A stretch of 64,000 bases of DNA from Alkalicoccobacillus murimartini (lineage in GTDB: Bacteria > Bacillota > Bacilli > Bacillales > Bacillaceae_D), in contig NZ_JAUSUA010000004.1 of the NCBI RefSeq assembly GCF_030813245.1, positions 186,001 to 250,000 on the forward strand. Direction: 5' to 3'. Positions 1-9,196 of the stretch are shown piece by piece. The notes under the pieces are model-generated. The model was not told the DNA's origin. It searched no databases and saw only the letters and a program-made list of their open reading frames with translations. Made by a program: the position numbers and the translations under genes. How positions within the stretch are numbered: the first letter of the stretch is position 1; each line of letters opens with the position of its first letter.

Positions 1-632
1 AAAACCGCCTCTTCACCAGTCCCTTGAATCTCAACAAGTGCTCCACTTCCCGTCATGACAACATTCATATCAACGTCTGCTTTTGCATCTTCTTCATAAC
101 ATAAATCAAGCAGGACCTGCTTAGAATCATCTATACCTACCGAAATTGCTGCGAGAAAATCCGTAACTGGCCACGCAGTAATTTTTTCATTTAATAAAGC
201 TTTTTCAAAAGCTAAACACATCGCAGTGAATGCACCAGTAATAGCGGCGGTTCTGGTTCCACCATCCGCCTGAATCACGTCACAATCGATCCAAACTGTT
301 TTTTCTCCGATGACGGATAAATCAACAACTGTGCGTAATGCTCGACCAATTAACCGTTGTATTTCCATTGTTCTTCCTGTGACCTTACCTTTAGAGGATT
401 CACGTATCGTTCTTTGAGCAGTTGCTCTCGGTAGCATCGCATATTCAGCTGTAATCCAACCTTTGCCTTTTCCTCTTAGGAATGGAGGCACACGATCCTC
501 AATCGTCGCATTACAAATTACTTTAGTGTCTCCAATTGAAATCAACACAGAACCTTCTGGATGCTTTGTAAAATGCAAATCCATCTCAGTATGTCGGTTT
601 TCATCTACTTGTCGTCCATCAATTCTTATCAT
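1..632 (-). CDS. rph: Ribonuclease PH (3' end outside window)
   Basis: Phosphorolytic 3'-to-5' exoribonuclease that trims tRNA precursor 3' ends. I translated 210 codons from an ATG at 632; the family is about 245 residues, so roughly the last 35 are beyond the left edge. The start reads MIRIDGR, the classic RNase PH N-terminus, followed by the conserved [15 protein letters not shown] and [10 protein letters not shown] blocks and the [12 protein letters not shown] segment. An AAAGAAAAGGA-type ribosome site lies just upstream. It sits downstream of gerM as in B. subtilis. The truncation is only the window boundary; no frameshift is seen. Confidence 0.95.
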   Translation of the reverse strand, partial: MIRIDGRQVDENRHTEMDLHFTKHPEGSVLISIGDTKVICNATIEDRVPPFLRGKGKGWITAEYAMLPRATAQRTIRESSKGKVTGRTMEIQRLIGRALRTVVDLSVIGEKTVWIDCDVIQADGGTRTAAITGAFTAMCLAFEKALLNEKITAWPVTDFLAAISVGIDDSKQVLLDLCYEEDAKADVDMNVVMTGSGALVEIQGTGEEAV

Positions 633-666
633 TCTAATCCTATCCTTTTCTTTTACCAAAATGAAA

Positions 667-692
667 AGAGAAGGGCTAACAGCTCCTTCTCT
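667..692 (-). terminator. Intrinsic terminator after gerM
   Basis: Arms AGAGAAGG (667-674) and CCTTCTCT (685-692) enclose an inner GCT/AGC pairing with one bulged base. On the minus strand the hairpin is followed by TTTTCATTTT. It lies after the gerM stop and before rph, and also just after the predicted rph start of transcription. Confidence 0.7.
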
Positions 693-702
693 ACCTTTAT
701 CT

Positions 703-730
703 ATTATAAAGTCTCCCCATAAAAAGGCAA
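703..730 (-). promoter_or_regulatory. SigA-like promoter of rph
   Basis: Minus-strand -35 TTGCCT (725-730), 16-bp spacer, -10 TATAAT (703-708), in the gerM-rph gap. Transcription would begin near 696, immediately upstream of the hairpin at 667-692. Confidence 0.5.
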
Positions 731-749
731 TGTATAAACCCAAACATTT

Positions 750-1838
750 TTAAAGGGGATGGTCATTTACTTGCTTTGGTCTTGAAACAGCTTCAGCCGG
801 CTCACCTTCTTGGTTCAAGACGGATGCTTCTCCATTCACCTCAATGGAAATTTTCTCAATCCCGTCTTGCTCCGTCAACGTAAGGGCAAGCATATTCAGG
901 ACTTCTTGAGACACAGACATATTCTCTAAACTATCAAGAATGGTATTGTCAAAGTTTAACGTGAGGGTACCGTCCTTAGGAACTGGTGTGTCCAATAGTT
1001 TAACATCTGATTGCAAACTTGATAGAAGCTGTGTCCCCAAGGAAGGCCCATCTATTAATTCATTTACTGCCGCGGCTAGTATATTATCTCCCGCCTCCAC
1101 TCTTCTTGTGACCGGCACATAATAACTAGTCTCTCCCTGATGTCCAAGAAAATACAATAGAACTTCTTCGCTATTCACTAAATCAACAACCTGATTGGAT
1201 TCAAGATTAATTCCATCTGAACGACTTACTCCATCTCCAATCGGTGTTTTATGTTGTGGCATAACCTCTTGATCATATCCATTTATACGAATTTGAACTT
1301 TTTCTACTGACTCAAATTGTGTAAGCGTCCAAGTAATAGCCTGGAGGACCTGCTGTTCTTTGTTTCCATCATATAGCTCAAACTCTTTCGAAAAATCAGC
1401 AATGGCTGTTTTTTCATCTTCTTTTAGATTAACATCCACAACGGTCCCTGCCGGTAATACTGCTTGGAAGCCACTAGGAAGCAGCTCAGAGACAGGCCCA
1501 TCCTCCACTAAGTACTCAAGAGATTGCTTCAAGACACCTTCTTGTTTTGGAAGAGTGAGAGTCTGTGGCACAACCATACCGTTTGCATCAATTAAATATA
1601 ATTCACGCTCAACGGTCTCTGCAGTTTGTTCGGCTTTTTCAGCACCCTCCTCTTCACCCGCTTCTTCTCCTTCTTCCCCTGCTTCTGTTTCATCTAAATC
1701 TATCTCCCCTTCCTCCACATAATTAACTGGAGGCGCATCCAGGTTTGTCGCAGCATCCTTTGATCCAAAGGAACACCCTGTAGCAATTAGTGTAGCCAAA
1801 ATGATAAGTGGTGCTCCTGTTTTTACGTATTTACGCAT
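750..1838 (-). CDS. gerM: Spore germination lipoprotein GerM
   Basis: 362 residues, close to B. subtilis GerM (about 366). In that species GerM is made in the mother cell and is needed for sporulation and germination. An N-terminal lipoprotein signal ends in the lipobox LIATGC (Cys22). A very acidic linker rich in Glu spans about residues 41-75. Two GerMN repeats follow, about residues 90-215 and 225-345. Start ATG at 1838 is preceded by AAAGGAGG. The racE terminator upstream implies its own promoter; a SigE/SigK-like box is possible in 1850-1950 but too weak for me to call. The family assignment is secure; the acidic linker is the only unusual part. Confidence 0.9.
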   Translation of the reverse strand: MRKYVKTGAPLIILATLIATGCSFGSKDAATNLDAPPVNYVEEGEIDLDETEAGEEGEEAGEEEGAEKAEQTAETVERELYLIDANGMVVPQTLTLPKQEGVLKQSLEYLVEDGPVSELLPSGFQAVLPAGTVVDVNLKEDEKTAIADFSKEFELYDGNKEQQVLQAITWTLTQFESVEKVQIRINGYDQEVMPQHKTPIGDGVSRSDGINLESNQVVDLVNSEEVLLYFLGHQGETSYYVPVTRRVEAGDNILAAAVNELIDGPSLGTQLLSSLQSDVKLLDTPVPKDGTLTLNFDNTILDSLENMSVSQEVLNMLALTLTEQDGIEKISIEVNGEASVLNQEGEPAEAVSRPKQVNDHPL

Positions 1839-1980
1839 TCTGTTTCCCTCCTTTTACAGTTTGTACTTTCATGTATACGAGCCTTTGAGCGATTTAGACC
1901 TGCAACTTTAAGACAAACTCTTTTTTTCAAGGAAGACGTTCTGACGAAAAGGGACGATCCAACAGTAAAAGCGCATGAAA

Positions 1981-2020
1981 TCAGAAAAAAGCAGTGAACA
2001 TTAAAAGGTTCACTGCTTTT
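1981..2020 (-). terminator. Intrinsic terminator of racE
   Basis: Inverted repeat AAAAGCAGTGAAC (1987-1999) and GTTCACTGCTTTT (2008-2020). The minus strand continues with a T-run, TTTTTTCTGA, directly after the racE stop. Confidence 0.85.
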
Positions 2021-2031
2021 GCCTTGATCAA

Positions 2032-2835
2032 CTATAATTTGTCTATTGTAATGGTCTGAACGTGACCCACATCCATTTCAAGCCACTGATCAGCCAATCT
2101 CTTAAATAATTCTTCTTCACCCGTTGTATAAAACGCGTGTGTAGGAATGCGTTCATCCGTATAAGCAGTTTCTCCATGATACAGAAGTCCACTCACTTCA
2201 CGAGCTGTTTCTTCGCCTGAAGAAATTAACGTTATACTTGTTCCCGCCCATTCTTTAATAACTGGCGCTAAAAGCGGATAGTGTGTGCAGCCTAAAATAA
2301 GTGTATCGAATTCCCTTGCATTCAGAGGCTGAAGCGTGTGATGTACAATTTGCTTGGCTTCATCTCCAGCAAAGATGCCTTGCTCCACTAGCGGGACAAA
2401 CGGTGGGCACGCTAAGCTGTCTACTTGAACCTTGCTATTTATGTTTTTAAGCGCTTTTGTGTACGCTTTACTTGCAATCGTACCAGAAGTGCCAATAACC
2501 GCTATATGCTCTTTTTTTGTTGCTTTCAGAGCACTTGATGCCCCTGGATAAATAACTCCAACAACTGGAATATCCAGTGCACGTTTCACTTCCTCTAGAA
2601 CGACCGCCGCTGCGGTGTTACACGCAATAACCAGCATCTTAATGTTTTTTGATTGTAGATACTGTATCATTTGCCAAGTGAAGGTTCGCACCTCTTCTTG
2701 TGATCGTGGTCCATAGGGGCAACGCTTTGAATCGCCAACATATATGATCTCCTCTTTTGGCAGCTGACGCATAATTTCTTTTGCCACTGTTAATCCTCCG
2801 AGGCCTGAATCTATAACTCCAATAGGTCTATCCAA
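2032..2835 (-). CDS. racE: Glutamate racemase (TTG start)
   Basis: Converts L-glutamate to D-glutamate for peptidoglycan, and for poly-gamma-glutamate where that is made. With the start chosen here it is 267 residues. The motif IGVIDSGLGG at the N-terminus and the two catalytic cysteines, in VIACNTAAA (Cys72) and LILGCTHYPLL (Cys183), are all present. An open frame begins at a TTG at 2856, but no ribosome site precedes it. A GAGGGAG site lies five bases before a second TTG at 2835, which gives MDRPIGVIDSG and aligns with the B. subtilis RacE start. I therefore prefer 2835. The C-terminal VGHVQTITID also matches RacE rather than the second racemase YrpC. Confidence 0.92.
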   Translation of the reverse strand: MDRPIGVIDSGLGGLTVAKEIMRQLPKEEIIYVGDSKRCPYGPRSQEEVRTFTWQMIQYLQSKNIKMLVIACNTAAAVVLEEVKRALDIPVVGVIYPGASSALKATKKEHIAVIGTSGTIASKAYTKALKNINSKVQVDSLACPPFVPLVEQGIFAGDEAKQIVHHTLQPLNAREFDTLILGCTHYPLLAPVIKEWAGTSITLISSGEETAREVSGLLYHGETAYTDERIPTHAFYTTGEEELFKRLADQWLEMDVGHVQTITIDKL

Positions 2836-2873
2836 CTTGTCTCCCTCAATCTCCAACTAATTATACCATCTAT

Positions 2874-3323
2874 TTATGTTGTTTTTGTTGTATTCGCTAC
2901 TTTCATTTGGTCATGAAGCAACTTAAGGCTTTGCTCTAATACATCAATCTGCTCAGCAGAAAAATCAACAAGAATATCATTTAGATAATCCTGTCTCTTT
3001 AAAATAACTTCTTGAATAATCGTTTTCCCTTTTTTTAGCAGATGGATACGAACCACTCTGCGATCATTCACATCTTTCACTCGAGTGACCAACTCACTTT
3101 TTTCCATACGATCGATTAAATCCGTCGTTGTACTAAAAGCTAAATACATACTCGTTGATAACTCACCTATCGTCATATCACCTTTTTCATTTAACCATTG
3201 CAGCGCAACAAACTGTGGTGGCGTAATAGGGAACTGAGATAGAATGACTCTACCTTTTTGTTTAACCATATCGGCTACTCTACGTAATGATCGCTCAATT
3301 TCATCGATTTGTTCATGGTTCAA
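2874..3323 (-). CDS. ysmB: MarR-family transcriptional regulator, YsmB-like
   Basis: 149 residues with a winged-helix MarR fold. The recognition-helix region ELSTSMYLAFSTTTDLIDRM and the wing with VNDRRVVRIHLLKKG are clear. The start is TTG at 3323 with a strong AGGAGGT seven bases upstream. It sits directly upstream of racE (38-bp gap, no terminator), as ysmB does in B. subtilis, so the two are probably co-transcribed. The ligand and targets are unknown. No cysteine pattern of an OhrR-type peroxide sensor is present. Confidence 0.8.
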   Translation of the reverse strand: MNHEQIDEIERSLRRVADMVKQKGRVILSQFPITPPQFVALQWLNEKGDMTIGELSTSMYLAFSTTTDLIDRMEKSELVTRVKDVNDRRVVRIHLLKKGKTIIQEVILKRQDYLNDILVDFSAEQIDVLEQSLKLLHDQMKVANTTKTT

Positions 3324-3436
3324 TTATCGCACCTCCTATCCCTTTTATTTCTTTGTCTACTCATCATTTTCTCTTTTTTCATATAGGAATTCAAGTGTTA
3401 CAGCTAAAGATACAAGAAATGTCCATGCTTTCATCA

Positions 3437-3472
3437 AAAAAAAGGGGACAAGCCATTGGCTGTCCCCTTTTA
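3437..3472 (-). terminator. Intrinsic terminator of ptsHI
   Basis: Arms AAAGGGGACA and TGTCCCCTTT with inner GCC/GGC pairing and one bulge. The minus strand ends in a run of eight T residues. It lies seven bases after the ptsI stop. Confidence 0.88.
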
Positions 3473-3478
3473 CTTAGA

Positions 3479-5200
3479 TTATTCAGGAATATATTCTGCT
3501 CTTACAAGCTGTTCTACTTCATCAGCTGTATTAAGCTCAAGAGCTTTTTCAGCAAAGTCTGCTAATTCTTTCTTAGACAGCTTTAAAAGCTGACTTCTTG
3601 CAGGAAGAATAGACGTTGCACTCATACTGAATTCATCCAATCCTAAGCCAAGTAGTAACGGAATGGCCACTTCATCTCCAGCCATTTCTCCGCACATCCC
3701 TACCCATTTTCCTTCTTTATGAGCAGCCTTAATTACCATATCTACCAATCGCAGAATTGCCGGATGGTACGGTTGATATAAATAAGACACTTGTTCATTC
3801 ATGCGGTCTGCAGCAAACGTATATTGAATCAGGTCATTCGTTCCAATACTAAAGAAATCAACCTCTTTAGCAAATTGAGGGGAAGCAACAGCAGTAGACG
3901 GAATCTCTACCATAATCCCTACCTCAATCGAATCGGATACTTGAACCCCTTCTGATATAAGCTTGTCCTTTTCTTCATTAAGCAACGCTTTTGCTTGGCG
4001 AAGCTCTTCAAGAACAGCAATCATCGGGAACATTATCTTAAGGTTACCGTAAGCACTCGCACGAAGAAGCGCACGAAGTTGAACTCGGAAAAGTTCCGGT
4101 TGTTCTAGACATAGTCTAATTGCACGGAAACCTAAGAATGGGTTCATTTCTTTTGGAAGATCTAAGTACGGAAGTTCTTTATCGCCACCGATATCCAACG
4201 TACGGATAACAACTGGTTTTCCTTCCATACGTTCAACCACTTCTTTATATGCTTCAAATTGCTCTTCCTCTGAAGGAAGATTGTCTCGACCCATATAAAG
4301 AAATTCAGTTCGGTACAAGCCAATGCCTTCAGCGCCATTTGAAATCACGCCGTCTAAGTCTTTTGGAGTACCAATATTTGCTGCAAGCTCAACATGTTCA
4401 CCATCAGACGTGGTCGTTTGATCATTCACAAGTTTGGCCCACTCATCTTTTTGCTTTTGAAAATCTGCCTTTTTTTGTTCGAAGCTTGCCAATTCATCCT
4501 CAGATGGATTAATTACAACTTCACCATCAATACCATCCACTACTACAAGGTCGCCGGTCTTAACAAGTTTTGTGGCTTCTTTTGTACCAACAACTGCAGG
4601 AATTTCAAGTGAACGGGACATGATTGCAGAATGGGAAGTCCGACCTCCGATATCTGTTGCAAATCCTTTTATAAAGACAGGATTTAGTTGAGCAGTATCT
4701 GAAGGTGTAAGATCTTCGGCGATGACAATGGTCTCTTCACTAATCGTAGCAAGAGAACCTGCTTCAATACCTAGAAGATGACCAATTACACGACGAGTAA
4801 CGTCACGAATATCTGCCGCACGTTCCTTCATGTATTCGTTATCCATATTCTCAAAAATCGTAATAAACTGATCTGCTACTTCATTTAATGCATATTCAGC
4901 GTTACGTTTCTCATTCGTAATCTTATCCTTAACTGAATCAATTAACTCTGGGTCACTTAAGACAAGCAGATGCGCAGCAAAGATCTCCGCTTTATCTGCA
5001 CCTAGGTTCTGTTCAGTTTTATCTTTAATTGCGGCAAGCTCTTCCTTAGACAGACTGAGAGCGCCTTCAAGCCGCTCAATCTCCGCGTTAGGGTCAGATG
5101 CTTCAGAAGAGCTGATTGTGAAATCAGGCTCTTCGTGAACATAGGCCTTTGCTATTGCAATGCCTTGGGAAGCAGCTATGCCAGTGATGACATGTGGCAT
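3479..5200 (-). CDS. ptsI: PTS Enzyme I (phosphoenolpyruvate-protein phosphotransferase)
   Basis: First protein of the sugar phosphotransferase system; it autophosphorylates from PEP and passes the phosphate to HPr. 573 residues, family length about 570-575. The N-terminal HPr-binding domain is followed by the swivelling phosphohistidine domain with [12 protein letters not shown] (His190). The C-terminal PEP-binding barrel carries [27 protein letters not shown] and GMCGEMAGD. Start ATG at 5200 follows GGGGAATAAT, three bases after the ptsH stop, so ptsH-ptsI form a tight operon. No ptsG is adjacent, unlike the B. subtilis ptsGHI arrangement. Confidence 0.97.
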   Translation of the reverse strand: MPHVITGIAASQGIAIAKAYVHEEPDFTISSSEASDPNAEIERLEGALSLSKEELAAIKDKTEQNLGADKAEIFAAHLLVLSDPELIDSVKDKITNEKRNAEYALNEVADQFITIFENMDNEYMKERAADIRDVTRRVIGHLLGIEAGSLATISEETIVIAEDLTPSDTAQLNPVFIKGFATDIGGRTSHSAIMSRSLEIPAVVGTKEATKLVKTGDLVVVDGIDGEVVINPSEDELASFEQKKADFQKQKDEWAKLVNDQTTTSDGEHVELAANIGTPKDLDGVISNGAEGIGLYRTEFLYMGRDNLPSEEEQFEAYKEVVERMEGKPVVIRTLDIGGDKELPYLDLPKEMNPFLGFRAIRLCLEQPELFRVQLRALLRASAYGNLKIMFPMIAVLEELRQAKALLNEEKDKLISEGVQVSDSIEVGIMVEIPSTAVASPQFAKEVDFFSIGTNDLIQYTFAADRMNEQVSYLYQPYHPAILRLVDMVIKAAHKEGKWVGMCGEMAGDEVAIPLLLGLGLDEFSMSATSILPARSQLLKLSKKELADFAEKALELNTADEVEQLVRAEYIPE

Positions 5201-5203
5201 GTA

Positions 5204-5467
5204 TTATTCCCCTAACTCGTTTTTAATAATTTCTTCAATTGCAGCTAGTGCATCATCTGCATCTGAACCTTCAGCTTTGATGGTTACTTCTGCACCTTGG
5301 CCTACACCAAGAGACATAACACCCATAATGGATTTAAGATTTACAGACTTCCCTTTAAATTCAAGCGTGATATCTGAAGAGAATTGCCCAGCTTTGTTTA
5401 CTAGTTGTGTTGCTGGACGAGCGTGAATTCCTGTTTCTGCTGTAATCTTATACGTTTTTTCTGCCAT
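5204..5467 (-). CDS. ptsH: Phosphocarrier protein HPr
   Basis: 87-residue cytoplasmic phosphocarrier between Enzyme I and the sugar permeases. Catalytic His15 lies in [12 protein letters not shown]. The regulatory serine Ser46 ([11 protein letters not shown]) is conserved; in Firmicutes it is phosphorylated by HPr kinase and lets HPr act as CcpA co-repressor. Start ATG at 5467. First gene of a two-gene operon with ptsI, preceded by an unusually long leader of about 290 bases. Confidence 0.97.
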   Translation of the reverse strand: MAEKTYKITAETGIHARPATQLVNKAGQFSSDITLEFKGKSVNLKSIMGVMSLGVGQGAEVTIKAEGSDADDALAAIEEIIKNELGE

Positions 5468-5757
5468 AATGAATCAGCCTCTTTTCTTATAAATAGATTA
5501 ATTTTCGGGTTCATGTAGATGCTTCCTTCATAGTATGCGGCACATCGCAACTTTCACCCATTTTGTTTAAAAAAGATTCGTATATTTCTTCAAAACAAAC
5601 ACATTAAATAAGGCACCTATGGGATCCATAAGTCTCATTTAAACGATTCAATTGAAATCGACATACGTTTCTATATAACCTAAGTACATGTATTTCGCTT
5701 CTCTTCTGCATGAGAAGGTTAAAAATAACTCCTAGAAGCCACGTGTAGCAGTAGATC
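5468..5757 (-). other. Long 5' leader of ptsHI, no known motif
   Basis: About 290 bases between the candidate ptsH promoter and the ptsH start, with no ORF that has a ribosome site. Short inverted repeats occur, for example CTTCT/AGAAG around 5702-5716, but I find no T-run terminator and no GlcT-type antiterminator site that I recognise. Confidence 0.35.
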
Positions 5758-5763
5758 ATGAAC

Positions 5764-5793
5764 AGTATATCATACACAAATTTTATTAATCAA
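5764..5793 (-). promoter_or_regulatory. SigA-like promoter of ptsHI
   Basis: Minus-strand -35 TTGATT (5788-5793), 18-bp spacer, -10 TATACT (5764-5769). Confidence 0.5.
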
Positions 5794-5830
5794 TCATTAG
5801 TCACAGTGTTCAAGCTTTTTTTAAATAAAA

Positions 5831-5870
5831 ACAAAAAATGATCCCTTGTGTCATGACCAACACAAGGGAT
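5831..5870 (-). terminator. Intrinsic terminator of the efflux operon
   Basis: Arms ATCCCTTGTGT and ACACAAGGGAT (5841-5870). On the minus strand the hairpin is followed by CATTTTTTGT. Located 15 bases past the permease stop. Confidence 0.88.
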
Positions 5871-5884
5871 TCATTCACACTATT

Positions 5885-7114
5885 TTACTCATATTTCAAT
5901 GCATCAACTGGTTGTAGTTTAGATGCTTTGATGGATGGTAGCAGACCAAAGATCACACCAACCAACATAGAGAAAACTAATGCTCCAACAACGGCTGTAA
6001 TGGAAATATAAAAAGGCATATTCATGATGTTTGATACAATTTTTGCAGCACCTATACCAAGTAATACTCCTAGAGCCCCACCTACGCTTGTTAACACAAT
6101 CGCTTCCGTTAGAAACTGCATTAAGATCATATAGCGTTTTGCTCCCAATGCCTTTTTAATACCAATCTCTCTTGTTCGTTCAGTTACGGATACTAGCATA
6201 ATATTCATGACACCAATCCCACCAACTAAAAGGGAAATACTTGCAATACCACCAAGTAAAAGTGCAAACGTCCGGTTGGCCGCTTCCAGATCTTCAGCAA
6301 TGGATTGAAGATCAGGTATGCGATAGTTAGCTGTCTCATAAGATGGTAAGTCACTATTCAAATAACTAGCTGTTAATTCACCAGCTTCTTGAATCGCATC
6401 AGGTGAAACAGCTTTTACTAATATTTGAGTAGGAGCATCAAACCCTTCAATTAAGGGCCAGATCATTTTTGACATAAAGATCTTAGGTTCTGTCCAATCA
6501 TCAAAATAGAACGAATCATTGTCCATTTTCATGTCTGTAAAAACTCCAGCAACTTTAAAAGGAATACCACCTAAATCAATGGTCTTTCCAATTGCTTCTC
6601 CGCCATCAAATAATTCGGTTCTGGCGTCTTCATTTATCATAATCAGTTGAGACATAGTATTTAATTCATCTTCTCTCAACATCCTACCTTCAAGAATTTC
6701 CACTGGATACATATCAAAGTAAGTTGAATCTACTGCATACGATTCTGGATAAGCAAAATTAAGTTCATGATATGCCGTCGCATTCCAGGACTTATGAAAT
6801 AAAGCAATTGTGTCTACAAGAGGATCAGATTTGATCATATCTAACGTCTCTTCTGTCACCGGGGGAGCAGAGATATAGGTATCGCCACCCCAATAATCTC
6901 CTTCTCCCCCTTCCATCATGTCTTCATATGATACTTGGATCGTATTATTACCAAGTCCAATTATATTACTTTTTAAAACTTCACTTTGCCCTTGAATCAT
7001 GGACACAATCGCAATGATTGCCGCTATTCCAATAATGACACCCAACATTGTTAATGTAGATCTCATCTTATGAGAGAAAATAGATTGAAAGGAAAGCTTA
7101 ATATTCTCAAGCAT
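5885..7114 (-). CDS. MacB/FtsX-type ABC transporter permease (YknZ-like)
   Basis: Permease subunit of a MacAB-type tripartite exporter. 409 residues from an ATG at 7114 that has AGGGGAGC upstream and overlaps the ATPase stop by 8 bases. A longer frame starting at 7201 is rejected because it lies deep in the ATPase gene and lacks a ribosome site. There is one N-terminal membrane helix, a large extracytoplasmic MacB-PCD domain (about residues 45-270), then three C-terminal helices with the GGIGVMNIMLVSVTERTREI segment typical of FtsX-like domains. The closest functional comparison is B. subtilis YknZ, part of a system protecting against the SdpC toxin. The substrate here is not shown by sequence. 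Confidence 0.88.
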   Translation of the reverse strand: MLENIKLSFQSIFSHKMRSTLTMLGVIIGIAAIIAIVSMIQGQSEVLKSNIIGLGNNTIQVSYEDMMEGGEGDYWGGDTYISAPPVTEETLDMIKSDPLVDTIALFHKSWNATAYHELNFAYPESYAVDSTYFDMYPVEILEGRMLREDELNTMSQLIMINEDARTELFDGGEAIGKTIDLGGIPFKVAGVFTDMKMDNDSFYFDDWTEPKIFMSKMIWPLIEGFDAPTQILVKAVSPDAIQEAGELTASYLNSDLPSYETANYRIPDLQSIAEDLEAANRTFALLLGGIASISLLVGGIGVMNIMLVSVTERTREIGIKKALGAKRYMILMQFLTEAIVLTSVGGALGVLLGIGAAKIVSNIMNMPFYISITAVVGALVFSMLVGVIFGLLPSIKASKLQPVDALKYE

Positions 7115-7796
7115 TGATAAGCTCCCCTTTCTCTTCGGTAAAAAGCTCACCATCTCGAATGTAAATCGTTCGATCAGCCTTTTCAGCCACTTCCTTATCA
7201 TGAGTAATCATAACAATCGTAATACCTTCCTCATTTAATTCAGTAAATAAGTTGAGAATCTGCTCACTTGTTTTTGTATCCAGTGCACCAGTGGGCTCAT
7301 CCGCTAAGATAAAAGAGGGTTCGTTCACTAAAGCTCTAGCAATAGCTACACGCTGTTTTTGACCACCCGACAAGCTTGATGGCTTAAATCCAGTCCTATC
7401 AGCTAAACCAACTTTTTCTAAAACTATTTTAGCTTTTTCCCGACGAACTTTTTTCTTCACTCCACTGTAGATTAAAGGCATTTCTACATTTTGTTGCGCA
7501 GTAAGTCTAGGCATAAGATGAAATGTCTGAAATACAAACCCAATCGAGCGATTCCTGATTTCTGCAAGAAAATTGTCTTTTCCGGTCAACATGTCCGCTT
7601 GATCTAAAGTATATTCGCCTGCTGTTGGTTTATCTAAGCAGCCAAGAATGTTCATTAATGTTGACTTTCCAGACCCAGATGGCCCCATAATGGCGACAAA
7701 CTCACCTTTTTCAATAGTTACATTAATGTTCTTTAGAATAGGTACTTCTTCTTTACCTAATCTATAAGACTTAAAGATATTCGTTAGCTTAATCAT
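7107..7796 (-). CDS. ABC transporter ATPase, MacB/LolD type (YknY-like)
   Basis: 229-residue cytoplasmic ATPase that energises the permease. Walker [10 protein letters not shown] (38-46), Q-loop Gln90, signature LSGGQ (142-146), Walker B with Asp166-Glu167, and switch His199 are all intact, so it should be active. ATG at 7796 overlaps the membrane-fusion gene stop by 8 bases, and its own end overlaps the permease start. This implies translational coupling of all three genes. Confidence 0.92.
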   Translation of the reverse strand: MIKLTNIFKSYRLGKEEVPILKNINVTIEKGEFVAIMGPSGSGKSTLMNILGCLDKPTAGEYTLDQADMLTGKDNFLAEIRNRSIGFVFQTFHLMPRLTAQQNVEMPLIYSGVKKKVRREKAKIVLEKVGLADRTGFKPSSLSGGQKQRVAIARALVNEPSFILADEPTGALDTKTSEQILNLFTELNEEGITIVMITHDKEVAEKADRTIYIRDGELFTEEKGELINA

Positions 7797-8997
7797 AGCT
7801 CATGTCCTCAAAAAGGATTACTTCGTCTCCCTCAGTTGGAGCTGGATCTGGAAACGTAACAAAATCCTCATTTGTTAAACCACTAAGGATTTCCGCTGTA
7901 TAAGCATCATCATTTATTTCTCCAACTTCAACCTCTTGCTTCATCCAAGTCTGTTCCTCACTCATCTTCCAAACATAAGAAGTACCATCCTCTTCAAAAA
8001 CTAAGTCGGGATATACAACAATTTGGTCAGAAATCTCTTCAACTTCTCCCAATAGTGGTTCCAAGTTAACATGATAGCCGATTTCCAACCCTTCATGTTC
8101 AGGTAATACTACCGTAAATGGATACTTAGATGTTTGAGGATTCGTTTCTTCATATCCATACTCATCCCCCTCACTTGAAGCAGGAAGCTTGCCGATATCG
8201 GTGATCGTGCCAATCCATTCGCCTTCTTGTCCATTCTTAGCTGTGACAAGAATTTCTGTTCCTTCTTCAATCGATCCTAAGAGTAACTCATTAATTTGAC
8301 TTTTAATTAAGTAATCGCCATGGGCTATAATTTGAATAAATGGTTCACTTGAATTTTGCGCACCATCTGCAATATCTGTATTTATAGATTGAACAATGCC
8401 GGCCGTTTTACTAACAACCACATTTGGATTTGTTTCGCTTGTTTTCTTTAATGCATCTAATCTTTTTTGAACTTGTCCGGTTTCGAGATTTATTACTTTT
8501 AAATCATAGTTGGATTGATCCAGCTCTTCTTGTAAAAGCTCTTTCTCTTCTTTTTCAGCTTTTTTGATAGCCTTATTCAGCTTATCAATAGATTTTTGTG
8601 TTTGATTTATCTGTAGATAAGACATTTCTAATTCCATTTGAGCTTGCTCAATTTCAAGGCTTACATCTTCAATCTCTAGAGGCTCATATTCGAAGAGTGG
8701 CGTTCCTTCTTCCACTTCATCTCCTTCTTGCACAAAGGTTTCTTTAATCTTTCCTAGCTCTGAATCCGCAAAAACTTTTTCCTGCTTTTCAGCTTCTACT
8801 TTTCCAGTAAAGGCTTGCAAAGAATATTGCTCCATCCCCATGCCAAAATCAGATACTTGCATTGGATAAATTTCTTCATCATAACCAGCAGATGCCTGCC
8901 TGTTTTCAATAAAGGAATAAATACCTACCCCACTACCACCAACAACCAATACACTTGCCAAGATAATACCAGACACAATCCAAGCTCGTTTGCCCAA
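7789..8997 (-). CDS. Periplasmic-adaptor-like (MFP/HlyD) efflux subunit, YknX-like
   Basis: 402 residues; first gene of the three-gene exporter operon. An N-terminal membrane anchor (about residues 6-30) precedes an extracytoplasmic part with two half lipoyl-like segments flanking a coiled coil (about 110-190), then beta-barrel regions, as in MacA/HlyD adaptors. The start is TTG at 8997 with AAGGGG eight bases upstream. Divergent from gerE. The outside-exposed part is strongly acidic. The order MFP-ATPase-permease matches B. subtilis yknXYZ; no yknW equivalent is adjacent. Confidence 0.87.
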   Translation of the reverse strand: MGKRAWIVSGIILASVLVVGGSGVGIYSFIENRQASAGYDEEIYPMQVSDFGMGMEQYSLQAFTGKVEAEKQEKVFADSELGKIKETFVQEGDEVEEGTPLFEYEPLEIEDVSLEIEQAQMELEMSYLQINQTQKSIDKLNKAIKKAEKEEKELLQEELDQSNYDLKVINLETGQVQKRLDALKKTSETNPNVVVSKTAGIVQSINTDIADGAQNSSEPFIQIIAHGDYLIKSQINELLLGSIEEGTEILVTAKNGQEGEWIGTITDIGKLPASSEGDEYGYEETNPQTSKYPFTVVLPEHEGLEIGYHVNLEPLLGEVEEISDQIVVYPDLVFEEDGTSYVWKMSEEQTWMKQEVEVGEINDDAYTAEILSGLTNEDFVTFPDPAPTEGDEVILFEDMSYD

Positions 8998-9168
8998 TTC
9001 TTTCGCCCCTTAAATGTTCAAAATAATTCCATTTCTAATTATCTGTCAGAAGCTTCAAATTATCAACATAAATTTGGATTATAATTCTAATTTTTTTATA
9101 AACTTTCTAAATAAAGTAATAATTTTCTAGTTTTTTTGTGAATCTGTGCATCTTCTCAATGAGTTCGC

Positions 9169-9196
9169 ACCTTTCTTTTTGTCTTTTCATATACTG
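9169..9196 (+). promoter_or_regulatory. SigK-type promoter of gerE
   Basis: An AC dinucleotide (9169-9170), 17 bases, then CATATACTG (9188-9196), against the SigK consensus AC-N16/17-CATANNNTA (one mismatch at the last base). In B. subtilis gerE is a known late mother-cell SigK target. The transcript would start with a short hairpin, TACCGG (9212-9217) and CCGGTA (9226-9231). Confidence 0.7.
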
